Program-made: the position numbers and the translations under genes
Assembly: GCA_006386115.1 (NCBI GenBank)
Contig: VFIW01000010.1
Location: 62,001-126,000, forward strand
Length of the DNA: 64,000 nucleotides
Direction: 5' to 3'
Source of the DNA: Globisporangium splendens
Taxonomy: Eukaryota; Oomycota; Peronosporomycetes; Pythiales; Pythiaceae
Notes under the pieces: model-generated
The model's database searches: none
What the model saw: the letters and a program-made list of their open reading frames with translations, nothing else
Told to the model about the DNA's origin: nothing
In this document: positions 11,218 through 20,800 of the stretch, in pieces
How positions within the stretch are numbered: the first letter of the stretch is position 1
Layout: the number at the start of each line of letters is the position of its first letter

Positions 11218-12329
11218 ATGGCGCATGCATTGAACCGCTTCGTTTCGCGTCTGGAGGTCGGCGACGTCGTGCGCTTCCCACGCGGACACGAGGGCAGCCA
11301 CGTCGCGCTCTACGTCGGCGACGCCAAGGTCATCCACCACTGGTCGCCGTCGTCCAGCGAGCGCGCAAAAGTGCGCGTTGACCCGATGCGTCGCGTGCAG
11401 ATCGCGACGACCGCGCTGCCCGAGTTCTACACGACGGAGATGGATGATGAAATCCTCGATGAGCGTGGCCTCATGCCCTTCGATGGGCGCGAAGCCGTCG
11501 AGCGCGCGAAGAGGAAACTGGGCGATCGAACGTGCACCGACTGCGTGGATTTTGTGACGTGGGCACGGTACGGAAGCGCTATCGCCACCGTGCACGAGCA
11601 AGCGCAAAGCGACACGAGAGCAAGTAGCGGCGGGACAGTTGCAGGCGTCGTAATCGGCACAGTGGTCGTTGGGATCGCAGGCTTGGTCGTGGGAGGCTTA
11701 CTCGCGTTGCTGAAGGGAAACGAATCGGACAGTGAAGAGGAAGACCATCATCGTCGTCGTCATCCACCTTCGCGCACGCTCCGAGAAGATTCCAGTTATG
11801 GTTACAACAGCCTGGAAGCGAGACGAGGAGAACACCCAAGTCATTCGCATGACGTTAACAAGCAGAGCGGCGTCGTATCGTCGCATAGCCACGAGTTCGT
11901 GAACCATCGACACGACGTCCTGGTCACGCGGCTGGCAGAAGACGAGCTCCAGTGCGGGTACGTCTCATATCTATGCTCTTTTGTGTAATTCTCTGTGCTG
12001 TTTGCCTTGTATGGATGCTCATGTTGTTGTTGTTGTTGGATTTGTAGCATCTGCTTTACAGACTTGCTGGACGTACGCACGATGGCGTTCTTATGCGACC
12101 ACTTCACGTGTGGCGAGTGCTACTCCAAGCTCCCAGAAAACGACGACGGCCACAAGTGCTGCCCATTTTGCAGGTACGCAATGCATTTCCTCGTTCTCAC
12201 ACTCTTCAGTTGGCTCATTTTTGTTATTGCAATAGACTGGAGTTCCGCACGGTGGACGAGATCCACGAATCGATCAAAGCGCGAGCCAACGACATGCTCC
12301 AACAGCAGACAAGTCGCGCTTTTAACTGA
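11218..12329 (+). CDS. LRAT-like domain - hydrophobic segment - RING finger protein, copy 1
   Basis: Exons 11218-11957, 12048-12173 and 12236-12329 (phases 2 and 2) give 319 residues. Residues about 13-116 form an LRAT/NlpC-P60-type domain: GDVVRFPRG, SHVALYVGDAKVIHHW (candidate catalytic H28 and H40) and CTDCVDFVTWARYG (candidate nucleophile C109). The usual NCEHFV box is degenerate here, but the Cys is kept. A hydrophobic Gly/Val-rich helix follows (GVVIGTVVVGIAGLVVGGLL, about 141-163), then an acidic/His-rich linker. Exons 2-3 encode a RING finger: CGIC, x13, CDHFTCGEC, x12, CPFC. LRAT-type enzymes transfer or hydrolyse acyl groups of phospholipids; RING fingers recruit ubiquitin E2 enzymes. 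I do not know a described protein combining them. The start is the first ATG, at 11218, and aligns with copy 2. Confidence 0.8.
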
Positions 12330-12637
12330 TTTGCCCCGCGATGTGCCATCCATCAACCAAGTGTTCCATCAGTCATTCCCTGTCACTTTGTGCCATTTTG
12401 CCATTTTTATGTAAAGAACACAGAATCATCAACTGTGGGCTTCAACATGAACAAGAAAAGAAAACGGGTTGGACCGGCGAAACCCATCTCTTGTTCAATT
12501 GTTTTCTCTATTACTTTCAAACCCATGGGCTTTCATTCTTCCAACCCGTACCCGCTTTTTCAGACCCCCTTCCCCATATGCAACATGCTCTCGAACCTCA
12601 ACACGCCAAAAAGACCCTTTGGCTCGCATTTCCCTAA
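12330..12637. other. Promoter region of LRAT-RING copy 2
   Basis: 308 bases between the tandem copies. Holds AAAACGGGTT at 12461-12470, CCCATGGG at 12522-12529 and TTTCATTCTTCC just after it, an initiator-like pyrimidine motif about 100 bases before the ATG. Confidence 0.45.
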
Positions 12638-13919
12638 ATGGAGGAAGCGCTAGAGCGACTAGCGGCGCGGCTGCAGAGGGGCGACGTCGTGCGCTTCAAC
12701 CGCGGCGAGTACAGCCACGTTGGCATCTACGTGGGCCGCGCCAAGGTGATCCACCTCTGGTCCCCCACGGAGAGCGACTTCGAGGTACGCATCGACACGC
12801 TGCGCCGCGTGCAGCTCACAGCGCAACAGGACCATTATCACGAGTACGCGGCGATCACGGCGCTGCCCGAGTGCTACACGGTCGAGATGGACGCGCGCAT
12901 GCGCTTGGACCACGATCTGATGCCGTTTGAAGGTGAGGAGGTCGTGCATCGCGCCATGCAGAAGCTCGGCGAACGAGAGTACAATTACTTGTCCAACAAC
13001 TGTGAGCACTTTGTGACGTGGGCGCGGTATGGGTTTGGCGCATCCCCACAAGCTCGCTCGCATACGAACCAAGTTCTCGCGGGCGCATTACTTGGAGGTG
13101 TTGTTGGAGGCATTGTCGGCTTTGTCGCTGGTGGCATGCTCTCGCTGTTCTTGAAGAGCGACGCGCTGTCCGCCTCGGCAGGCTTGGCTGCTGGTGCATC
13201 AGCTGGAAGCAGCATGGTCCAACCAAACGCAAGTAGAGAGGAGACTCATCGCTATGTGGACACCACCTCGAGTAACGAGGATTCAACGGCAGGATCCTCC
13301 AGCGAAGATGAAAGTGATAGCAGCAGCGGCATGGAGGCGCGACGAGAGCAACGCGCCCGTCTTTGGGGTGATCTCGACAATCTCCGCGCGACGCACTCTT
13401 TGCAGAGTGAAGAGCTGAGCCAGTTAGATGAGTGGGTTGAGTCGCGACGACGCCATGCGGCTGCTGCGTCTTCGCGCCAGTATTCGGACGATCGCCACCA
13501 TGCACTGGCAACTCGACTGACCGAAGACGAGCTACAGTGCGGGTACGACGTGTTGAGAAGGAATTTGTCGCGTGTGTATTGATTGCGACGTGAGCTGACA
13601 TGTTCAACCTCGTTATCGGTACTTGTTTTGCGTTTGTAGCATTTGCTTTTCGGATTTGCTGCGTGTGCGCACCGTGGCATTCTCGTGCGACCATTTCACA
13701 TGTGGCGTGTGCTTCAATGCCTTGCGAGAGAACACGGAGGGGCTCAAGTGCTGTCCATACTGCAGGTAAGGCTTTTATTGACTGACAACGTTACACAAAC
13801 GTGAAAATATGTGTGCACTGACATGTTTTTTTTCCTGTCCTAGATTGGAGATCAGCACCGTTGACGAGGTGCACAAATCGACCAAGATGCGCGCCAAGAA
13901 TGCGCTCCTGTGGTCGTGA
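12638..13919 (+). CDS. LRAT-like domain - hydrophobic segment - RING finger protein, copy 2
   Basis: Exons 12638-13542, 13640-13765 and 13844-13919 give 368 residues. The intron positions and phases are those of copy 1, and exon 2 is 126 bases in both. The LRAT domain is canonical: GDVVRFNRGEYSHVGIYVG with H27, KVIHLW with H39, and YNYLSNNCEHFVTWARYG with nucleophile C122. A hydrophobic segment (about 144-172: GALLGGVVGGIVGFVAGGML) suggests membrane anchoring, as in the animal LRAT/HRASLS family. A Ser/Glu/Asp-rich linker about 50 residues longer than in copy 1 follows. The C-terminal RING reads CGIC, x13, CDHFTCGVC, x12, CPYC. The RING is more similar between the copies than the linker is. 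Expected role: a membrane-bound acyltransferase or phospholipase with ubiquitin-ligase potential; both activities are inferred from motifs. Confidence 0.82.
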
Positions 13920-14377
13920 ACTCAGTCCGCATCAGGCACTTTCGGCCATTCCATCTGCCTTCTTTTCTATGATTATTTTGCTGCGATGCCACAAAGCATC
14001 TTTTCATTGTTCATCTGCCATTTCTGCGGCTTCGAGTGCTGAAAGGAATGAGTGCAAGCTAACCTAATACTTGATGTTAACTCGGAACAGCTGGACTGTT
14101 AACCTATAGCAATACTAAATGACTGCATTGACCTTCCTGCTTCAGATACTTGTGAAAATGCCTAGACAGCGAGAAAGCAACTTTGAGACTGCAAAACAAA
14201 GCTGGACCATGCATTCACATCGGTCGATTTGTTATTGTTACTATTGCCTCCCCCTACCGACCTGAGAAACCTCGAGCGATGGATCCATGGAGCTACTTGT
14301 TTGTTTGTAGCTACATGCAGAATACTTTTGAGTGTATATGAGAGGGAATACTTTGAGCCACCGAAACTCCATTGCAC
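13920..14377. other. Convergent 3' flank
   Basis: About 460 bases between LRAT-RING copy 2 and permease 1. Nothing recognisable. Confidence 0.5.
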
Positions 14378-16084
14378 TTACTGGACGTCCTTCTTCAAGG
14401 CATTCGCGTCAGTGATGCTGGTCTGCACCGAGAGCATCGGCTCGTGGAGACTCGCCTTGTGGCTTGGCAAGTTGAAACGCAGCAGCTCACTCCAGCCGTT
14501 GCGACTCGCGGCGTACCAGAAGCCGTAGGCAAAGTACGACAGGATGGCGGCCGCCACCCACGCCACACTCAATCCGAGCGCCAAGTGCTTGATCTGCGCG
14601 ATCATGTACCAGTTCGCGAGCATGCAGATCGCTGGGATGTATGGCACCAACGGTGACGAGAAGAACTGTGGGTCATTTGGCGACTGAGGGCACTTGAGCG
14701 CGAGCCACACGGACAAGATCGCGGTGAACATCAAGAACACGATCGCCAGCACGAGGCACGCGTCCGAGTTCTGGTTCACGTACCCTTCCTGGTAGAAGAA
14801 CGCTGTGAACCCCGTGACGACGAAGAGCGCGCCAATGAGGCGAGGCGCGAGGTCCACCGCACCGTCCTTCATGCGCACCATCAAGATCGAGATGTTGGCG
14901 ACGTTGAACGACATCATGACGCCGAACGTCACGATGTCCCAGAGCGTGTCGAACGGCACCACGAACGCCACGACCGTGAAGAAGAGACCCGTGATGAGCG
15001 TGTTCCACCACAAGTTCCCCGTACTGTTGACCTTGGTGAAGATCTGCGGCATGAGGCCATCGCACGCGACGGCGTAGTTCAGGCGAGGCTGCGCGAGGAA
15101 GCCCACAAGCACGACGACCGGCATCGTGCAGGTCTCACCGGCACGCACGATGTTGCCGGCCCACTTCCAGCCGTGGCCCTCAAAGCCATCAGGGAAACTT
15201 GTCGCGTCGAGGTACGGCACCATACCGGAGAGCACCAAGGAACAGAGCGTACTGAGCACGGTGGTGCCAATGACGACGCTCATGACCGCGATCGGCATGA
15301 TCTTCTTTGGGTTCTTGGTCTCGCCAGCGAGACAGCACACTTCATCGAAGCCGACGTAGCCGAAGAACGCCTGCGAGGCACCCGTGATGATGCCTTGGAA
15401 CCCGAACACGGACTCGCCGTCGACTTCGATTTTGTCAGGAATGAACGGCGACAAGTTGTCGGCGTCCAACGCAGCGAATCCCACGACGATGATGAAAATC
15501 ACGACTATGACCTTGATAATCGTCACGGTGTTCACGAACGCCTTACCGAAACGCACGCCCAATAGCAGCACGACCATACTCATGAACTGCACGAACGCGC
15601 CGAGGATCGTGGCGTACTTCAGGTTGAGCCAGTGGAAGTCCTTGTTTGGGTAATCGCGCTCCAGCCATTCTTCGACCTTGTCGCCCCAACTGCGAGCCAC
15701 ACCAGCACCGGACACGGCGTACTCCAACGTGAGCAACCATGCCGCGATGACAGCTGGCAGCTCGCCGATCGTGTGGTAGGCGTACGCGTAGGTACTCCCC
15801 GACGACGGGATACGTGTACTGAGCTCCATGTACGCGAGCGCGTTGAAGCAACACACGACGCCGCCAATGAGCCAACTGATCACAGCGGCAGGACCTGCCG
15901 TCGACGAGATGATCGATCCGGCGGTCGAGAAGATGCCACTACCGATCGTGCCGCCGATGCCGATGCACACCAGGTCGAAGAGCGTGAGCGTGCGCGGGAG
16001 ATCCTGCGAGTTCTCTTCGGCGTGGATCACCTCGAGGGGCTTGGTGCGGAACATGCTCGCGAGCAAGGACGACTTGGCCTCCAT
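14378..16084 (-). CDS. Amino-acid permease, APC superfamily (cationic amino-acid transporter-like), copy 1
   Basis: Intronless, 568 residues, beginning MEAKSSLLASMFRTKPLEVI. Transmembrane segments are evident throughout, with the APC signature in helix 1 (CIGIGGTIGSGIFSTAGSII), the kinked Gly-rich motif that binds the amino-acid backbone. PAAVISWLIGGVVCCFNALAYMELSTRIP follows as helix 2. FFGYVGFDEVCCLAGETKNP is the consensus loop of CAT/SLC7-type permeases. Expected function: plasma-membrane or vacuolar uptake of (probably cationic) amino acids with a 12-14 helix fold. Two paralogues lie at 28198-29913 and 32024-33724. The protein aligns with them from the first residues (MFRTKP box), which fixes the start. 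Confidence 0.88.
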   Translation of the reverse strand: MEAKSSLLASMFRTKPLEVIHAEENSQDLPRTLTLFDLVCIGIGGTIGSGIFSTAGSIISSTAGPAAVISWLIGGVVCCFNALAYMELSTRIPSSGSTYAYAYHTIGELPAVIAAWLLTLEYAVSGAGVARSWGDKVEEWLERDYPNKDFHWLNLKYATILGAFVQFMSMVVLLLGVRFGKAFVNTVTIIKVIVVIFIIVVGFAALDADNLSPFIPDKIEVDGESVFGFQGIITGASQAFFGYVGFDEVCCLAGETKNPKKIMPIAVMSVVIGTTVLSTLCSLVLSGMVPYLDATSFPDGFEGHGWKWAGNIVRAGETCTMPVVVLVGFLAQPRLNYAVACDGLMPQIFTKVNSTGNLWWNTLITGLFFTVVAFVVPFDTLWDIVTFGVMMSFNVANISILMVRMKDGAVDLAPRLIGALFVVTGFTAFFYQEGYVNQNSDACLVLAIVFLMFTAILSVWLALKCPQSPNDPQFFSSPLVPYIPAICMLANWYMIAQIKHLALGLSVAWVAAAILSYFAYGFWYAASRNGWSELLRFNLPSHKASLHEPMLSVQTSITDANALKKDVQ

Positions 16085-16142
16085 GGCGACGCTGACTTGT
16101 CTCGGACGCGATGTCGACTAAACTGTGTGCGCTGGACTGGTC

Positions 16143-16158
16143 AGATCGGCAAGTGAGC
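16143..16158 (-). promoter_or_regulatory. Initiator-like core promoter element of permease 1
   Basis: On the minus strand it reads GCTCACTTGCCGATCT, 59-74 bases before the ATG at 16084. It resembles the oomycete Inr/FPR core (GCTCATTYYNCAWTTT, as I recall it). The CTCACTTG core recurs at similar distance upstream of the other two permeases. Confidence 0.45.
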
Positions 16159-17785
16159 GACTGGAAGCGGCAGACAAGGTCCTTTGGGCAGGCTGTGACG
16201 ACGCAACTGCAGCAGATGGCCAATGCTTCAGGATGGAAAAGGGCACGGCGATTGAGCCGCTCTATCCCACCTGGTGTCTGTGTGTTGAGTCCGTCCATCA
16301 CCTTGCAACAAGAACATCCGGAGTTTCGGGAGGGAGCAAACGGGGTTGTCTCGTCCCCGCAGCCACTCTGTTTGGACCTGCGCTTGGGACAAGATCTCGA
16401 GTGAAGGAGGGCACATGAATTTGCCTGGAAAGTCGGTGTGAGCAGGTCACTGATGTTACGATGTGCATGATAAGGCAGGATCAAACCCCAGGCATAGACG
16501 TGACGGAGACTGCCACATGGACGGCTCCATTCCTGAAGAGAAGCCACAAATGCATACACCACCGAGTTTGCATCGCGTTGAATGCCGAACTAACGAAAGT
16601 TACGAGCCCATTCTGTTGCCCATGATCGATGGCAGTCGGCGTTCGCAATATCAGCGGCTTCGCGACTGCAGATAGATAAATCAAAGCAAAGAACCGAGGA
16701 CGCGTTTGCGCATTTGGGGCATCCATGGTGGCTTCAATGTCAATGGACTGATGTTGTGTTTGGTATCTTGACAGGCGTTGGCTGCTTTATAAGGGCCACA
16801 GCCCATGAGAAAACACAAATATCCACTCCACCATTCTACGTGGAGCTTCAAACTCTTGTGCATAGAGCTTTCAAAGTGTAAACCCTTTTGTAGATATAAA
16901 AGGGGTCGATTTATGCCATGGCCCCCTGGGATTCTGGTGCAAATCGCTTTTGTCGTCTCCAGCACTCATCCTCCTTGATGCCGCTGACTCGAAGGTCTCT
17001 GGTTCTGGCACTGCCGATGGGAGTCCAGGTGCAGATTGCTGACGCGAGCCATTCGATGGCTCTCAGTGGCTGAAGAGGACACGCACGACCTCAAAGCCAA
17101 ACGAGACAGATCTCGTCTGACGCTGCTCATTGTCCATGTTGGCGATCTTCAAATTTGGATCCATGTTGCATTTTCTTGTCTTTCCTGCAGCGTGAGGCAC
17201 ATGCTGATGGGGTCGCCGGAATGAATTGACAACAGAGTGCCATCCCTCACGTCTACTTACCTCACCTTCGTCAGGACGCCTGTTTTGGATGACGCGAATA
17301 ATGCATAGAGCATCCAAAAGAGTCGGAGCACACCCAGCGCTCTCGTCCAGCCATAATATCCACCTTACAGCATCAGCATGTCTCCTGGATATGGTAATGA
17401 GGTGATACCACGTGCATTCACCCTCATCTGCATTGCTGGACGAAACGTTTTGGCTACGGAGAAATTGTCTGCATGCGCGGCTTGCCGCTGACTCGACAGT
17501 CGTGCTTTGCATCATCTAACAAGTTAGGACATCTCGCCTCGTGTACGCGCCACCCACGTGCATGCTCACATGCTACGCACAGTGGATGCACGAATAAACA
17601 GCGAGCCGAGAGCGTGGACACCATGAGAAATGCTAAATGGAAATGTACTGCATTCAGTTATCGAATACATCACTCTGCTGAATTAAAATAAAGAAGTACT
17701 GAGCTGCAGGCAATTGAATTTGGCACTTCATTGACCAACACTCCTCGTTGACGACAGGAGTGATGATGGTGTTATTGTTTTTTTA

Positions 17786-17800
17786 CCATCATTCTCTCCC
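17786..17800 (+). promoter_or_regulatory. Initiator-like motif upstream of the ABCC gene
   Basis: CCATCATTCTCTCCC contains TCATTCT, the oomycete initiator consensus TCATTYY, 56-70 bases before the ATG at 17856. If transcription starts here, the in-frame ATG at 17763 is excluded and 17856 is the start. Confidence 0.35.
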
Positions 17801-17855
17801 AGTGCCAGTCTCAAACAAGAAACGGCCACCACAGATCGACAAACAGCGAGCGAGC

Positions 17856-20800
17856 ATGTCGGACCGCCGCGACAAAGACAGCAGCCTCCTGCGCTCGACA
17901 GCAGACAGCGCGTACGGCACGTTCCATGCAGAGCGCGCGTTCGTGTCCGTTGCGTCCGCAGCGTCATCACCAGGAATCAGCGCGTCCCGAGTCGCCGATG
18001 ATTCGGCAAACGAGGAGGCAACGAATCCACGCAATCGTCATTCTAATGAACGCGAGTTGCTATCATCCCCCAAGTCTCTGCGTCAGCATAGACCGACGAT
18101 CTGGGAGCGCATCTTCTTTGTCTTTTTCGCGAGTCGAGAACTCGTTGCGATCGTGGAAACAATGGGCAAGCAGCAGTTTTGGGAGACGATGACGACGAAC
18201 CAGCTTGGGACTCTCGCCGGTGACTCGCTCGAGCTCGACGCGATCCGCAGAGAGACGTACGATCAGTTGAAATGCGGTCGCATCCTGCGCGCGATCTGGA
18301 AAACCGAGTGGAAGACGCTGATGCTCTCGGGGTTCTACCAGTTGTGCAGCTGCATATCCGACTCGGCGGCTCCGCTGCTGCTGTACATTCTCCTCAACAT
18401 GGTCATCGGCCGCGAGTACGACATGCCCCAAGTGTACGGCTTTCTCGTGTTGATTTACGTTGTAGCGCTCTTGCAATTGGTGTTTCGGAGCCATGGATAC
18501 TATCACGGACTTACAGCCAACGTTCGAGTCACTGGGATCCTTCGGGCATTGTTATTTGAGAGCACGGTGAAGCAACCACAGTCCCACCAGCAGCACCACA
18601 AGAAGCGAATGGCCGAGATTGTGCACATGTACTCAGAAGATATCACCAAGGTTGGCGAGATGATCTCACAATTCCAGCAGCTATGGAGAAACATTCTTCA
18701 AGTCGCGTTTGAGCTGGCGACCCTGGTTAAAGTGCTGGATATCAACTTCCTCGTGATCACCGCCGCGCTCGCCGCTATTTGCAGCCTTTTGGTGCTGGAA
18801 TTGAACATCGGTGCCTATTACCAGCAAAAATGGGACAAAAAAGCCCAAACGCGCCTCAATGTTATCCACGAGTGCTTTAAGAATATTCAGATGGTAAAGT
18901 TGAACGCGTGGGAAGACAAGATGAAGGAGAAGATCAGCCAGGCACGTACCGAAGAATACCATGCGCGGTGGGTGGCGACCGTGTTGAACACAGTGTGGTA
19001 CAGCCTCATCCAGGATGCCCCCACTTTGGTGTCCGTTTTTATTTTCTCATGGGAAGCAGCTCATCACGACTCGTTCTCACCGGCACGAATGTTCACCGCT
19101 TTGCTCCTGTTCCGCAGAATCAAGGTGAATCTTTTCGCAGTGGTAGCGCTGACTGAAATCATTTTGAATGGCAAAGTCGCGGTGAGAAATATCGAAAAGC
19201 ACTTTCAAGATTGCAGTGTGAATCGAAAAGCGGCAGTGGCAGCAGAGCCACGGACGCGCCGAGACTCCAATGTAACAATTGCCGTTGAGAGAGCGTCGTT
19301 CTCACCGAGTGCTGGTGTCACAAAGCCACTTCTCATCAACGTCAATCTAAGTGTGCGCCGCGGAGAGCTGGTTGTTGTACATGGCAAGGCTGGAGCAGGC
19401 AAAACGACGCTGCTTGCTGGATTACTTGGCAATGTGAGCAAGCTGTCGGGCGATGTGTATCTGGATCGAAGCTGCAAGATTGCGTATTGCGCGCAGGAGC
19501 CATGGTTACAAACGCTCTCGATCAGAGACAACATCTTGTTCGGCGCTGCTTTTGATGAGAGAAAGTATTGGTGCGTCTTGGATGCGTGTTGCCTCGATGA
19601 AGATCTGAAGATGCTCCCAGACGGTGACAAAACCAAGGTTGGTCCAAAAGGAATCAATTTGTCTGGAGGACAGAAAGCTCGGATTGCACTGGCGCGTGCA
19701 TGCTACGCTGACGCCGATCTTTATTTGGTTGACTGTCCATTTTCAAACGTGGATGCGATCGTGCAAAGCGACATCTTTACGAAATGCATCGTGGAGTTGC
19801 TGCGCTACAAGACAGTCGTTCTCGTCACTCACAACCAAGAGATTATCTCGTCGACGTTTGTGGATTCGGTGGTGAAGGTCGACAACCTGTATGTGCAGCA
19901 AACAGCGAATGTACAGCACAAGAAGAGCAAATCTGAGAATGCGGCCATTTCGAACCGTCAATTCTACGCGCAGAGCCGATTATATCGATGGAAAAGTTCA
20001 GTTCCTGTGGATACGTCGTTGACAGCTATCACGGCCCTAAATCTGTACGAGATTCCCGAGAAGCAACGACACGAGTTGAGCAAGATGCCGTCCCTATTGA
20101 CTGCAGCGAGTTTGGCCACGACGACTGATGGAGACGGGTGGTTTTCCTCAGACACGCTGGCGACTCTATTCCCGCTGAAACACAGTTTGCGCTTTTTTGT
20201 ATGCACTTTCGCTGTTATGCTGGCATTTGGAGTCGTAAATGTGGCCAAAGATCTTTGTCTGATGTCGTGGAGTGCGGTTCCAATCGAGCGAGCTTCAACT
20301 GACGTCATAATGCATTTCGCGATTGAGTACGGAGTGTTTGTGATCGCAACTCTCGTGATGGGAATCGTGATTGTGCTTCTCTTGCTGCGGGTGGCGCTCA
20401 CCGCTTCGGATCGAGTTTTTGCCGAGATGACGACTGCGCTCTTTCACGCTCCGATCAGTTTCTTCTACTCGACAACGATCGGAGAGATCTTAAATGCGTA
20501 CTTTCACGGCATCGCTATTCTCGATGCCGAGACAGCTGATCTTTTGAACAAGTTCTTGCGATCGGCAATATTGCTCCTGACGTCGGACCTCGTCATCTGG
20601 TATTTTTCAGGATGGGCTGGTGTGACCGTGTTGCTGATCGTTGTGTACATGATCAAAGAAGGCGTTGTCATGGGGCACTTTGTGGGACCGTATGAATTCG
20701 GGTTTCGGTCTGAGGCAGTGAACTTGAGCTTCATTTCGGAAGCTCTTGATGGCACAGCGACCATACGTGCCTTTGGAACGGCTCAAGTTGATCGCTTCTG

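Larger units (their letters stand above)
16085..17855. other. Long divergent intergenic region
   Basis: About 1.8 kb between permease 1 and the ABCC gene. Only short, unconvincing open frames. It holds the permease core element (16143-16158) and the ABCC initiator-like motif near 17788. The middle is AT-richer than the neighbouring genes. No repeat or RNA gene recognised. Confidence 0.45.
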
